64,000 bases of DNA from Periplaneta americana (GCF_040183065.1 NC_091117.1:104070501-104134500); one strand, 5' to 3'; positions 1 to 11,952 are shown, numbered from the stretch's first letter. Notes: generated by a model from the sequence alone, not told the origin. Program-made: numbers and translations.

Positions 1-229
1 TTAGGTTAGGTTTTGTACAGTACATAACTGATCCATTAATTTATATAGTTAGATTAGGTTCTGTACATATCTTTTTCATTTATTTATGTCGCTAAGTTAG
101 ATTTTGTATGTATCCGTTCCACTGATTTATACAGTTCGGTTAGATTTTGTAGCCTACATATCTTCTATTAGTTTATATAGGCTAATTAGGTTAAGTTGGA
201 CTGAGTAGGTTAAGTTTTGTGTGTGTGTG

Positions 230-279
<50 letters not shown>

Positions 280-300
280 CATTAAATTTATATTGTTAGG
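1..300. repeat. Degenerate tandem repeat, about 50-60 bp unit
   Basis: Five or so diverged units of the form GTTAGGTTTTGTACATATCT followed by an ATTGATTTATATA-type stretch follow one another to about position 310. The unit contains TTAGG, the insect telomere word, but only two adjacent TTAGG copies occur at the very start, so this is not a telomere array. It is best read as an old minisatellite or satellite fragment continuing off the left edge. Confidence 0.55.
216..276. repeat. (TG)n/(AT)n microsatellite
   Basis: A short (GT)n run passes into an uninterrupted alternating AT run of roughly 40 bases, lying inside the degenerate tandem repeat. Confidence 0.9.
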
Positions 301-309
301 TTAGGTTTT

Positions 310-1010
310 ATACGTATCTGCTTCATTGATATATCGTATTATTTCCTTATTTTCATTTTTGTCTTTTTCGTGAATAGTGAATAGAAGTAAAAAAAGAATG
401 AGATAAACACATTACTACTGCTATTATTATTATTATTATTACTACTACTACTATTTTCTCTCTCTCGTTTCCATTATTGCCTGCTCTTCAGGAATATTTT
501 GAATGCCAAATGTTTCTACACTGCAAAACAAAATAGGCCTAATAGTATGAGATCTCTTTTCATGGTGAGGTTATGACTGCACATGAACTAGAGACAGTAG
601 ATGTATTGCTTACCGGCGCGAAAATATATATTACCGGTATCAAAACAGTAATGATTATATCAACATCAAGATAAATCTTATCTCAAAATACAGGTAGTCA
701 ACAAAAATCAAAATCATTTTAAACCCAATATAATTATGGAATCTGCTTACAAGGCAGGCACGTGAGGTCTCTCAATGCTAATTTAAAATAATTATGGCTA
801 CATTAGATTGAAGTTAGTTTAATATTATTTAAATTAAAAAATTCGTTTCAGTAATAAAAAATAGGTTGTATAGGCATATCTACCTACATATCACAATCGA
901 ATTGAGGTTATAAATATACGAATGTTACTACAGAAATACCTGAACTATAATATTATATATATTAATGTATGGTACCTATCTGTAGCATAGAATTTTAATG
1001 CAGTCAATAA
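310..1010. other. AT-rich stretch without recognised genes
   Basis: I see short triplet runs near 421-455 and otherwise AT-rich sequence with stops in all frames. The far part of the adjacent Harbinger relic would be expected here but no further transposase motif is visible. Confidence 0.4.
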
Positions 1011-1014
1011 CTGT

Positions 1015-1412
1015 ATTATTGGAGGCACTGGCAAACGTCTATTATTCGTTTTTGTCAACCAGTCATCGAAAATATAAGCAATCTCAATAAGTTTCTTTAT
1101 CAAATCGGAACCGTTTTTTTTAATTCTGTATCATTATAAAATTCCACGGGATTGTCTTTAGGCCTATCTCTAATTTGTACATTGTCCACTAATTGTGCCA
1201 TCTCTTCCGCACGTTCTAATAATTCGACAACTTCCAAGACGTCCGCCATTTTTATACAAAGTGCCACTTTCGGCTCAAAGTATGGTCGGAACTACACTTT
1301 CATCCAAAGTGTTCCTTTGCACCAAAGTGTCGACTGTGCAAAGGAAAAGTGATACTTTGCGTCTTCCAAAGGACACTTTAATCGAAAGTGTCGACTATGA
1401 ATACCAGCCTTA
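1015..1412 (-). pseudogene. PIF/Harbinger transposase N-terminus and element end
   Basis: Reading leftwards from an ATG at 1249, the product begins MADVLEVVELLERAEEM and continues through an RDRxNP-like and FYNDTELKK segment, then IAYIFDDWLTKTNNRRLPVP. This has the layout of the N-terminal part of HARBI1-like transposases (acidic start, then the helix before the LRFYATGSF motif). A one-base slip in a run of eight A residues breaks the frame. Outside the ATG, 1260-1412 contains repeated AAAGTGTCGACT-type words and ends in CCAGCC followed by TTA, suitable for a Harbinger terminal repeat and TWA target site. The catalytic part is absent, so it is a fragment. Family assignment is by motif recognition; the end point is inferred. 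Confidence 0.6.
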
Positions 1413-1545
1413 GTCTATGAAAGATTCTTGGGCTTTGTAGATGTTAGTGCTGATAGAACAGCAGATAGTTTATTTACTCACGTGGCACAAGTAGTTAATG
1501 AATTTGAAATTTATACTAAATTCGTGCAACTATAGACCAATTATG
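1413..1545 (+). pseudogene. hAT-like (ZMYM1/DUF4371 type) fragment
   Basis: The stretch translates as an ERFLGFVDVSADRTADSLF-type segment, the pattern found in DUF4371-containing hAT-derived proteins annotated as zinc finger MYM-type 1-like. It stops near 1535. The next relic contains its own, different version of the same motif (FVGFYPVSDTSGKGL), so the two are separate insertions. The Harbinger end immediately upstream appears to have inserted at TTA in this relic. Confidence 0.55.
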
Positions 1546-1589
1546 TATTTTTAACAGAACACCCATACTCTAAGTTCAGCATACGCCAC

Positions 1590-2700
1590 TGGTAAAAAGT
1601 AGTATGAATTATTAAAAACACGCATTGACAATAATTGTACAACTGACAAAGAACAACAACGGTATATTGAATCTGAAAAAAGAAAATGGCGAGCCATCAT
1701 TGAAAGAATCATTGCAACTGTACAGTTCTTAGCAGGGCAGTGTTTAGCTTTCAGAGATACAAATGATAAATTACATGAAACAAATAATAGAAATTTTTTA
1801 AAGGCTATAGAAATGTTGGCAAAATTTGATAACATTATTTCACAGCATGTCCATGACATAACTCATTCTAGAACTTCTAAAAGTCATATGCCTCATTAAG
1901 TAATTTTTAAGGAAAGCAAAATATTTTTCTGTAATTCTCGACTGCACGCCAGATACCAGTTACACTGAACAAATACCGTTTGTAGTCAGAATTGTAAATA
2001 CTGGCACTTCTGAAATCTGATGTTGCAGTTCGAGAATTATTTGTTGGATTTTATCCCGTTTCAGACACTTCAGGGAAAGGTTTATGCAATTATCTCTTAA
2101 GTGAATTCTTGACACATTATGAGTTAGATATGCGTGGTAAGCACAATGGTCTGCAGAACAAAATTAAGAATATCGATCCTATTTTTTGTGTCCTGTGCAT
2201 CTCATACTTTGAATCTAGTTGTTGCCAAAGTAACATTAGAAGCAGTTCTTTTTTTTTTTTTAACATTATCCAAGAAATGTAGGACCTATACATTTTTTCT
2301 GCATCCCCTTACAGGTAGGTTATAAGTTACTGAAAAGCAATATGACCAGGTTAACATTAAAGTCTCCAAGTAATACATATAAGATGGGAGAGTAGAATAA
2401 AAGCAGTGCGACCTCTCAGAATGCAATTAAATGAAGTCTTGAAAAGTTTAAATGGGTTAATAGTTGATCATTCCAGAGAAATGAAAACAAACATACAGCT
2501 CAGTGTTTGTTAGATCAGATTGCATCTTTCAAATTCATTTGCTCAATTGTTATATGGAATGATATTCTGTCAAAAATTGATGTCTTAAGCAATCCTCAAT
2601 CCAACATAAATGAATCCCTTAAGGTTTTGAGCGAGCTTGTTAAATTTCTAAGTCAAGCCAGATGTAATGAAGCATTTAATACATATATTAGTCGAAACTA
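1590..2700 (+). pseudogene. hAT transposase relic, DUF4371/ZMYM1-like
   Basis: Several frames together give the order expected for this family: a segment ending SEKRKWRAIIERIIATVQFL with LAGQCLAFRD, NFLKAIEMLAKFDNII, then FVGFYPVSDTSGKGLCNYL, a GKHNGLQNKI segment followed by a CASHTLNLVVAK segment, and near 2500-2700 a LLDQIASFKFICSIVIWNDIL stretch followed by SELVKFLSQARCNEAF. Stops and frameshifts separate the blocks, and no BED zinc finger or dimerisation tail is visible. It is a decayed copy without likely function. Confidence 0.7.
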
Positions 2701-2732
2701 GCACGTTTCACACGTGGCTGATGGATATATAT

Positions 2733-2967
2733 GAGCCGTTCAGAGCAAAGGTGGTGTAAGTCAAAATTGGGTAATGAGGTTTAAAGTAAAAATTCTGTAA
2801 AATACAGCACAAAGTAGCAATTAATATGGCCTTCTTGCTATCCACTGACTACTAATAGTTTAAATAAATTGAATATTAATTGCTAATTTTCGCTGTATTT
2901 TACAGAATGTTTACTTTAACCCTCATTACCCATTTTTGACTTACACCACTTCTGCTCTGAACGGCTC
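2733..2967. mobile_element. Foldback MITE with about 80-bp inverted repeats
   Basis: The two ends are inverted copies of each other over about 80 bases, starting GAGCCGTTCAGAGCA and running through a GTGGTGTAAGTC block and a CTGTAAAATACAGC block, with only a few mismatches. The flanks read TATAT on the left and ATATA on the right, fitting insertion at TA or TATA. The 70-base centre has no ORF. This is a typical non-autonomous DNA transposon; the autonomous partner is not identifiable here. Confidence 0.85.
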
Positions 2968-3181
2968 ATATAATATAATATTTGTGTATAAGTAATACAG
3001 TATAGCACAAGCACCGGTGCAAATTTCCCAGAAAACTATTACAGTAGAAGTGATAGGAAGTACACTAGGAGGAGGTTGGATAATTGAGAGCTGGATTAGC
3101 AAGAGTCTAGTGTAATTTAAAATCTAGATGTATGCTCCAAGGTAATATAAAGTATGTACAACAGATTAAGGAACATTATTT

Positions 3182-3270
3182 TGAAGAAGAAGAAGAAGAA
3201 GAAGAAGAAGAAGAAGAAGAAGAAGAAGAAGAAGGAGAAGAAGAAGAAGAAGAAGACGAAGAAGAAGAAA
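3182..3270. repeat. (GAA)n microsatellite
   Basis: About 28 nearly perfect GAA triplets, interrupted once by GGA and once by GAC. Confidence 0.95.
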
Positions 3271-3344
3271 TCATGTACAAATAATATTTATTGTAATAAA
3301 CACATACAAAATACATTTGTACTCCATTCTTAATACTGCTTTAT

Positions 3345-3560
3345 AAAAAGGAACAGGGGAATCTTGGTTCCCAACTTACAATGATTATTCGAGGAGAAAA
3401 ATTTGTTCCGGTGCCAGGGATCGAACCTGGGTCCTTGGTTCTATGTACCAAGCACTCTAACCATTGAGCTATGCCGAAGTTCAATCCACAGCATCAGATC
3501 GAATCCCTCTCCTCTAATATTTTTCTCTTTATTTTCTCCTTGAATAAACATTGTTACCAT
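3345..3560 (-). mobile_element. tRNA-derived repeat (SINE-like) with inverted flanks
   Basis: On the minus strand, roughly 3476-3404, the sequence folds as a tRNA: GGCATAGCTCAATGGTTAGA resembles box A, and GGTTCGATCCC is a perfect box B inside a T arm. An anticodon-arm stem CTTGGT/ACCAAG encloses a seven-base loop. The tRNA-like block is flanked by an inverted pair of about 20 bases (ACAATG..TTATTC.AGGAGAAAA) at 3378-3400 and 3530-3556. I take it as a tRNA-derived mobile repeat rather than a working tRNA gene, because it is embedded in other repeat sequence and the acceptor stem is poor. Confidence 0.6.
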
Positions 3561-4140
3561 AACAGATAAATTCTGTAGGACGAAAAATTAATCTTTATCT
3601 AAGTCCCAACTTACAGTTAAATAACATTATGCAATATATACAAGTTTTAAATATTATTAAATATTACAGTAAAATATACTGTATACATTTATGATATAAG
3701 CTGAAAGTTCTTTATTCATTCTTAATTTACATGTGGTTTGTGTTGTTTATCTTTCACAGGTACTTAATTATTGACATTTAATAATGTCAAGCACTAGAAT
3801 GACTTACATTTTGTTTCTAGTGCAAATGTTATTCAACGTTAAAAATATACAAATTGTTGAGAAAAATGTTGAACAAATATGTTACATAGAGTTCAGTTTT
3901 TCACAATTACAATTGATTTCATAACAAAAATTAATCAATATACTATGGCTGGCAACAAAAGGATCTTTAGATATATATTATTTTAAATTAAACATTTTTC
4001 TTTAAGATTTTCTTTCACAATAATTTGTTATAAAACGAAGTTTACATGTGCTCATTATTCCCATTGTTAAAATCCTTAATGCTTGTAGTCTTTTTAGTTA
4101 TAAAATTTTGTAATTTCTACAAATTTCAAGGACTACATTA
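3560..4140. other. AT-rich stretch, nothing recognised
   Basis: AT-rich sequence with stops in all frames and no repeat structure that I can see. Confidence 0.4.
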
Positions 4141-5060
4141 TATGGAATTACTGGGATCTTAACGTATGATCATGTCAAAAAACTTTTCATGCTGTCCTAT
4201 GTCCTTGTCTTGCCCTAACATTTCTGGCAATATGGCATGAATGTTACACAGTCCCAGATCATCTCCTGTGGAATGTCAGTCCACTCATCCAGCAATACTG
4301 CCCACATTTCGCTCTGTCTAAAGCTGTGATGTTGAACATTTCAGCTGAGCATATTCCACAGATGTACGTTCAATTGGAATAAGATCTTGACCAGTACAGT
4401 GACCAGCATGTGGGCAGGTATTGTCAGAAGAAATTTTCGTCGAAAAAGGGTGCAAAGAGGATTATATGTTCTGCCAACACACCTCACTATGTACTGAAAT
4501 GCATTCTGAGCACCTCTATTGACTTCAAAGCTGATATCACCAACAGAATAATGGAGTCACCTCCGAACATTGTCTTGTTGAAGAAGATGCAAGGCAAATA
4601 TCGCTCCCTACACCTTTCTCTATTCTCTCTCTCCCTCTCTCTACTATCAGGTGACTGAAAAAAAAATTGACTCGTCCACAAACAGTATCATTGACCAATG
4701 ATCCACAGTCCAATACTGTTACACAAGATATTATAACGCCATTAATGCTGGCAAGTGGACTGTGGAGTAATTGCAGGTCTTCCTGAAGTAAAACTGACTT
4801 ACTGGAATCTTCACCTGACAGTCCTCTCACTCATGGTGACGTTTCCTACCCAAGATGATTTCTGGTCTGAATTGTGGTCATGTAATGAACTTCTGAGTCC
4901 TGAAGAACCAGGAACGTCATTCCTGATAGATAAAGACCTCTGATGGCGTGATTCCAGTCATCATTGGTATGTACTAATCTCACAGAATCGTTGCAGGACA
5001 TGTTAAATGCTCCCAAACGTCGCACTGATGGCATTAGCTCTGTCCTACCTCAACTAACAC
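4140..5060 (-). pseudogene. Tc1-like transposase relic
   Basis: Reading leftwards from about 5034, several frames give Tc1-like blocks in order: a wound-up first catalytic region (LSGMTFLVLQDSEVHYM resembling the WxxVLFSDESRF block), an EVLRMHFSTYSEVCW block, a DNTCPHAGH block resembling DNARPH, a PIERTSVEYAQLK block resembling LNPIEHLWD, and near 4300-4200 LLDEWTDIPQEMIWD followed by a SMPRRC-like end. Stops and frameshifts are frequent. Terminal inverted repeats were not located. Confidence 0.6.
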
Positions 5061-7785
5061 AAAAGCTTTTATTGGCTAAGAGGCATCATATAACTTGTCA
5101 AATGTCAAAGAGAAACTGAAGCAAAAAGATTACATGTAACAAAAACTGTGCCATCAATAGTTTCCACCCCACTGTTGTAAAACTTAAAATATTTATTGTT
5201 GGTTAGTGTAATAAAACAAAAAGCATAGGATCTAGCACTTAGAATAGAAAGTGGTTCAAAGGGTGGCACTTAAGATTTCTGAAAATTATATTCATCTCCG
5301 GAAATGTTAATTGCATGATTATTGACTTTGATTCGGCTTTCACAAAGTGATCCACCTTTTTTGCCAGCCAGTGTCTTTTGATTAACAAGTACTATATCCC
5401 TTCGTGTTAGCACCAAATTTGCAGTATTATTACATTTCACTACTTAGGCCTGCATATAAAATATAAGACTAAACAGCTTATTATAAGCAGATAAACTTGA
5501 GGTACCTCATACAACTTAACATTATTCCTGAGAATAATAGTACTTAGCAATACCCATCCTTCCAAAAATGTCACTTATTTCATGTAGCCTATACTCTATA
5601 GTACACAATTCTCTCATCCAAAATTCTAAGAACTATCACATGACTGCAACAGTCTTTTAAATTAAACAATCTTTTTTATATTTAATGTTGCTAATAAGTG
5701 TTTAACAAGACACTTCAAATTCAACACTTCCATTTCCATTCCAAATCCGTAAATTTTTAAAATAGAGCAATGACAAATTAAGAACAGCTGAAAATTTAAA
5801 TAGTCGAATATTTATCCCCCAAAAATGTAAAGACTCTACATGAAATCTAACCAATGTATCTTTTGTAAAGTCCCCATTAAATGCAGATTGGTTTTTATAT
5901 GAATTGACATACATGAATAAAAAAAATTGCAGCATTCATTTACAACAGTATGTTTGTTCACTCCCCCCCCCCCCCCAAAAAAAAAGAAATTATTAAATCT
6001 AATAAGTCCGTGCACATAGAGTAACAATAATCTCATATCAATACAAATAACGATGTTAACTCATTATGACGCAACTTGCTGCAGCTCAGCTGACTTCTCA
6101 CTAAAGGAACCGGAGCAATGTTCAGCAAATGTTTAGATTCTTCTAGTCAAAGTTCTGTAGCAGTTTCTCTACGATCACTTTGCTAGTGTCTTTGTCACTG
6201 CTCTATTAACAACACATTTTCATCATTTCTATTCTAAATGTTTAAAAAGAAACACTAAGATTTCAAAAATAACCTCCTTAGTTTCTAGCTTGTGTTTTTT
6301 CTGTTAATTTTTCAGAATACATATGTTAAAACTAATATACATTCTAACATAATGTAGATAATGATGAACAAGTTTTCAGCAAAGCTGTCCCTGAGTGTGT
6401 TAAGTATATGAGAAGTACACACGATGATGATCCATTTGCTGACGTCATGAGTTCTATAAGAAACTCGACCAATTCACATCTGACAATCACTCTGAACCAG
6501 AATAAACTGAGAGACAAATACATTGGTAATGCATGAATATATAAACCTAAGCAAATTTTCTGCAACATATTAGATAACAATACTGAAATTTCCCGAATTA
6601 GATAACACTGTTACATTTTTAAATTATAGTTAACAATTTCCCCACAGATGTCTTGAATTCTTTACCAATAATTTTATTATGATATATTTTTCACTAGAGA
6701 CCAATAATGTGAAGAGTTGGAAACAGTCTTCTCTCCACATTATAGTGTTGCACGAAATGAATTTAAGAAACCTAATTAAAAGTCATTTTAAAATAAATCA
6801 AATTCTTCCTGAACTCGTCAGGCTGTTCTGTTTCATAGCAATGATCCTTGCTACTAGTGTTTGTGTTGAGATTTTACCGTTTAAGACGTATAAAATTTGT
6901 TGAGAAACAGTAGGCTATGATGACTAAGGATTATTTATCAGCATTTGCTTATGCATCCATTGCAAAGGAAGTTCTAAAATTACTAAGAACCATGACACGT
7001 GTCATGATGGTATCATTAAATGCTTGCTAACAAGAAGATTCATAAATTAAACTTACTATTTTGATAAAGGCAATAATGGGAAGTATTGATCTTCATAATA
7101 AAACTACAAGAACAAGGAACATTAGCAAGTGGGACAAGATTTAAAAGAAATGATCAATTATAAGAATACAGCATATTAAACGTTTTTACCAACTAAGAAA
7201 TGGAATATAAAGGAAATGATCCTTTAGAATCTTTGAGGCGAAGGAACACTTTCTTGTATTCAGGCCTAGAAAATAACATGAAGTGTTATAATTTTGAATC
7301 ATTGAGATTAAAAAAATTATTAATTCTCAATTTGCTTTTAACCTGTCAGTGGCATTGTGGGATACGATATACCCATTTTGAAATATTTTGACCATTTCCT
7401 AGAAGACTGTGTAAGCCATCAGGCCACTGTTTGGTATAGCTGGGTGAAACCGTAACATATGCCTTGAGCATGTTTAAGACATTTAGTTTTCTTTCAGTGT
7501 TCATTGTGACAAGTTCAAGAGTGCTTTGGGTGTCTCAAACCCTACGATATTAGTCACGTTCCATCAAGTGTGAGCTTCAATGTAAGTTTTCACATATATT
7601 TTTCACATTTCTAAAAATATAACCTGGGTAATTTATTTACTCTCTGTAAGGCAGTGTGGTAGCAGTGCTGTTAATCATCAAACAAGATCCAGTTCAACTC
7701 CCGGTTGACATAGTTTGTCTCCAAGTACCATTTTTTCTGTGCAGTTATTCAAAACCATTATTCAGTGGATAGTATAACCCCTTTC
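5060..7785. other. Long AT-rich stretch, no recognised gene
   Basis: No recognisable element. A C15/A9 homopolymer pair lies near 5963-5986. One open stretch at 6348-6539 (+) encodes about 63 residues beginning HNVDNDEQVFSKAVPECV and lacking a clear start; I do not recognise it, and it may be chance or a decayed exon. The rest is stop-rich. Confidence 0.4.
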
Positions 7786-7789
7786 TGAT

Positions 7790-8535
7790 ACATACAAATA
7801 TAATCACAACGTGGTTAGAGAAGGAAGAGCAGCCAGTCGATTCTGTCTCAGATACTGAGGATTTGGTATGTCAAAGTGATCAAAATAGTGAATCTGAGTA
7901 AAGGAGATGAAAGTAGTGAAGATTATAATCAAGCTGTTAGTTATTTCCTGTGAAAGATGACATAACAAAGTGAAGAAAAAAATCTCCAAGTTCTAATGTG
8001 AGAACATATCGTCATAATATTGTCACTCATTTGCCTGGAGTAGCAGATGATAGAAATGCAAACAAATGAAATGCAATGTTTCCCTCTCTATATTTCGCCC
8101 GAAATTACTCAAGCAACAAAAGGATAATGAAACAGCAAGAGCATCATGCAGACCGCCAGTCATTAATGCGTGGCACAGATGATTGTGAAATGATGGCAGT
8201 TTTTGGGCTTCTCTACTTAGCTGGCACTCTGAAATCTAATCGTCTGAATTTAGAAGAACTGTGGGCAACAGATGGTACAGAAGTAGAATTGTTTAGAACA
8301 ATCATGTAACAAAAAATATTTAAATTCTTATTGTGCCATCTGAGATATGACGATCTTGATACACGTGATGTCAGAAAACTGAGAAAACAGACAGACAAAA
8401 TTACACACATTCGAGAAATATTTGAAATAATTGTTTCAAATTGTGAAATCTATTACTCACTGGGCAAATATGTTATGGTGGATGAAAAGCTTGAGACTTT
8501 CAGAGGTTTAATTTCAATACTGAAACTTTGAAATA
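7790..8535 (+). pseudogene. piggyBac transposase N-terminal half, broken
   Basis: An acidic leader (SSEDYN, 7900-7930) is followed by a VRTYRHNIVTHLPGVADDRN segment, then FARNYSSNKRIMKQ, a long block with DDCEMMAVFGLLYLAGTLKS, and finally a FLLCHLRYDDLDTRDVRKL block followed by a PIRELF-like stretch, NCEIYYSLGKYVMVDEKL and FRG. That order is the DDE_Tnp_1_7 (piggyBac) arrangement up to the second catalytic region (VDEKL for the usual DE(Q/M)). In-frame stops occur at about 8067 and 8309, and everything after FRG is missing. It is an inactive truncated copy on the plus strand. Confidence 0.8.
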
Positions 8536-9005
8536 TTTGTGTTTAGGTCCTAGGAGTATATTATCTTTGCAATCTGCCCTTTGCTTTTTCTAGGGTCTCT
8601 TAAAATCTGAGGTGTCTATATTTAAGGGATTGTACACCTAAAAAATAATGATTTTTAAATTAAATATGTTTGACAGCTGTGGTACACAAACTAATTGAAG
8701 AATGTAAATGTACACGTGTAATGGACCAAGTAATAACTTTTTCAATTTTTATATTTTTGTTGTAATATGTGCTATGAAACATCGTCAACAACAAGATAAA
8801 ATGATCCAAGAACCACATTCACTTTCAGATGTAGTGAGCTATGTGATGAAGTCAGGAAGTTGATCATATAAAATGGGCCATGTAGCTCCATTCAGTCTTT
8901 GTAGGTGCATACTGTTGTTTAAGTGTTTAGTATTGTTTTAATGAAAAGCAGGATATAATTTGCCAGTGTACCTGTCTAAAGTGAGTGATATTAATCACAT
9001 TCACA
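8536..9005. other. AT-rich stretch between piggyBac relic and gene E
   Basis: No ORF or repeat recognised. It may hold the 5' part or leader of the DUF7869-like gene that becomes readable from about 9010. Confidence 0.4.
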
Positions 9006-9960
9006 GTGATAAATTTGTGAGATGAAACAAACGTAAAGGGTCATGGTAAATGTAAGAAATAACGTGCTTCAGTACAAAAATATACAGTATTACCAAAATG
9101 TAACGAGCAATGTAAAAAGGTGTCATACAAGCCGAAAAATAAATTATTCCTCGAATTTTACAAACTTGGAGACAATGAAGCTCAAAACCATTTCCTATCA
9201 CATTGATTGCTGTCTTCCCTATGAAATGGGAATGTAAGGAAACTAACACTCAGACGAGCCATGAGCAAGCATCCATTTCATCTTCAGTTTCAGATGGTGA
9301 TGGCAAAACAGTGAAAGCATGCAAAATGAATGGGAGATATTAATAATGTTGAGTTGTTACTTATCACTCGACAATTCCGACTTCTAACTCGCATGTGTAT
9401 TAATAAACATACTTATCTCTCACTCAGGCTGGCACTGACCTTTGATCCTTGAGTAACAACTCTCGATGATGCAACAGACGAGTGACAAGTCACTATTTGA
9501 TATTAATAAACGTTACCTCTCACTCATATAATTGAGTTTATACTACCAACTTTTTGAGTTACTTGAATAGGTAACTCAAAGTGGTTGAGTGAAGTTAAAA
9601 AATCGTAATGACGAGGTATGTTATTGTTGTATAACGCAGAAGAAAAGGTATAAACCTCGTAGAGAAGCCTGTAAACACAGTTACAAAGATTTGTACAAAT
9701 TTAAGAATGAGAACATACAGTGGCTAGCACAGGATTTCTTGCAAGATTCAAATTGGGAAAGAGGAAGAGCTCTCGATAATGAAATGAAAATGACAATTTT
9801 CTTACCATATGTGAGCGATCCAGGTTTTCAAATGGGCGTTTCAGAGGATATTGGTATTTCCTAAGGTACTGTGTCACTTTTCATTTCATTTATTGTATTT
9901 CATAGATCTTATGTTAGCATTAAAGCTTCAAGATATGAAACAAGAATTAAACAACTTTTT

Positions 9961-10140
9961 GGTGAGATGAAGTGAGGCTGTAGATTACCTGGCATTTGTC
10001 TTACGGTTGGGGAAACCTTGGAAAAACCCAACCAGGTAATCAGTTCAAAGAGAAATCTAATCCAAGCTCAAGTGCAGCTCCTGATCAGCAGGCTAGCGAG
10101 TCTGCAGACTAACGTAAGCTACGCTGATGGCTGTACAAAT
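9961..10140 (-). mobile_element. SINE fragment
   Basis: Minus-strand copy sharing the ACCTGG...GGTTGGGGAAACCTTGG..AAAACCC body and the GCAGCTC..CAGGCTAGCGAG tRNA-like head with the element at 57755. The open reading frame crossing it is a by-product of the repeat. Confidence 0.6.
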
Positions 10141-10215
10141 TATAATACAATGCATAGCAAGATGTTTCATCAGTTGATTTATACAAAAATATGCAATACA
10201 CAGAAAGCAGATTAA

Positions 10216-10610
10216 TTCAATTTACAAGCATAAATTCTATTAGATTAAATAAATAATAATAAGTAAACAATTCTTCAGTCATGTAGAAATTTGTTAATTC
10301 TATTCTCAACATTTTCTTATGGCCCTTCAAAGCTTTAATATAATTAGGCAGTGCTTTGAAGACCGTAATAGGTATGGTACATGAATAGTGAACTCCTTTC
10401 TTATAACAGCTTAGGACTAACACAGGAGATCTGATTTGTGTCTTGTATTAAAATTGTAAATGTTTTGAGTAGTGTTAAATATTTCTTGGTTTTTAATTTA
10501 AAACATCATCAGGAAAAGAGTGTACTCACAATTTCTAAATTTTGGAAAACCTTTTTAAATGATGTCCTATGTACCCCTGTCATTATCGTTATAGCTTTCT
10601 TTTATAAAAC
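10216..10610 (-). mobile_element. Non-LTR retrotransposon 3' end
   Basis: Minus-strand frames give a FNTRHKSDLLC-like block followed by LSCYKKGVHYS, a FKALPNYIKALKG block and a FLLSHSFYSV-like tail. This is the extreme C-terminal region of many LINE polyproteins (Jockey/CR1/RTE-like). It is severely 5'-truncated and sits inside the Harbinger transposase gene. Confidence 0.6.
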
Positions 10611-11713
10611 AAATTCTAACTGCTGGGAAGTTGCAGATGCTTTGAAATTAAAAGCATTTAATTGGATTCAATTTCCAACAACTGTCCAGGAGTTCCAGGA
10701 TGCAAAACGGAAGTGGAAGTACTCATTTCCTGACGCCACTGAAGTTGTGGATTGTACAAATATTTTTATTACAAAAAAGAATATGAATGCGGCCAGCCTT
10801 AATGTACGAGCTACTTGCAATGCCAAGGAAGAATTCACAAGTGTGGATAATTATTTCTATATTAGACCTATATAGAGAAATTTGGATGTTTGTAGAGTAA
10901 TGATTAGCAATAATGACAATGCACTTCTTCTAGGTGATATGGCCTATGGAATTCTGTGGTTCCAAGAAAAAAGATATTTAAATGTTTGTTGAAAATGAGA
11001 TTTTGCGATAGGTTATGCATCCTGCTGGTATCTTTATTGTGGCAAAAGATGACATGTATATCTCTATTTTTTTTGTCTAATCCATTGATATGAAACGTGA
11101 TTCCTACGATTTTATACAGTTGTTCAAATTATATCTGTACATGCTCGCTCTTGAAAAGTGAAAGAAATGACATAGAAGCTTACCACATTTTGCCTTGGAG
11201 CCACAGAATTGCTCTTTGTCTTATTACTTTACCGTCACTCCACAACAAAGAGCCTACAATAAATGTATACCGGTAACGAAAGAACTTGCGATTATAAAGA
11301 GATGTTTCGGGGAAGTGAAGCAACGATTTCCAATTCTCCGAAGCAAAATAAGAGTTGCAATGGAAAGTGCCTTTGATTATATTATGCTGCGTTATATCGC
11401 ACAACTAAACACCTACTTGAAGATTATGAAGTTCCATTACTGTAGGACGAAGTGGAGGAAGATAGAGCAGAATTAGCGAACAGGTTGTATCACTCAGACG
11501 AGTCATTAGAAAGGAAATACTAATAATATACAGCATACACATATAGGTAAGTTTATCATCACATTATATTGTTACACATTCATAAGATTTTTTTTTTTTT
11601 TGTGCTTCATTGAAGACCATGTTGCAAATTCCTTTGCATTTGTCTTTAATGACAGAAAAAGACTTCCTACTTCTCACTTCTGGTAACTGATTTAGTGAAT
11701 AATACGCGGTGTT

Positions 11714-11952
11714 TTATTTATTATATTGGGTTATTTTACGATGCTGTATCAACATCTCAGATTATTTAGCGTCTGAATGAAATTAAGGTGATAATGCCGG
11801 TGAAATGAGTCCGGGGTCCACCACCGAAAGTTACCCAGCATTTGCTCGTAATGGGTTGAGGGAAAACCCCGGAAAAAACCTCAACCAGGTAACTTGCCCC
11901 GACCGGGAATCGAACCCGGGCCACCTAGTTTCGCGGCCAGACGCGCTAACCG
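11714..11952 (-). mobile_element. tRNA-derived SINE with 11-bp TSD
   Basis: On the minus strand it starts with a tRNA-like head (GGTTAGCGCGTCTGG as box A region, GGTTCGATTCCCGG as box B), followed by the body ..CTGGTTGAGGTTTTTTCCGG, a GGGTAACTTTCGG block and an AT-rich tail. An 11-bp direct repeat TACGCGGTGTT flanks it at 11703-11713 and 11953-11963, so the insertion is complete and fairly young. Confidence 0.9.

Larger units (their letters stand above)
9589..11510 (+). pseudogene. Harbinger (HARBI1-like) transposase, disrupted
   Basis: The N-terminal part (9589-9860) includes KNENIQWLAQDFLQDSNWER, LDNEMKMTIFLPYVSDPGFQ and GVSEDIGIS, matching the HTH region before the DDE domain. The core resumes at about 10620 with LKLKAFNWIQFPTTVQEFQD, VVDCTNIFI (first catalytic D) and NVRATCNAKEEFTSVD. 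The C-terminal block (11195-11510) has IIKRCFGEVKQRFPIL, where the usual catalytic Glu of the VIERxFG motif is Lys, and ends NRLYHSDES. SINE and LINE fragments at 9961-10610 interrupt it. Clearly inactive, but identification is firm. Confidence 0.8.

Noticed and set aside
1-10. TTAGGTTAGG as a telomere repeat
   Set aside because: Only two adjacent TTAGG copies; the rest is a different degenerate unit.
3404-3476. Functional tRNA gene on the minus strand
   Set aside because: Box B is good, but the acceptor arm is weak and the block sits inside a dispersed-repeat structure.
4410-5034. Plus-strand ORFs around 4.4-5.0 kb
   Set aside because: The minus strand of the same region carries the recognisable Tc1 blocks.
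10018-10215. 65-aa ORF near 10.1 kb
   Set aside because: Lies over a SINE fragment and is not conserved as protein.
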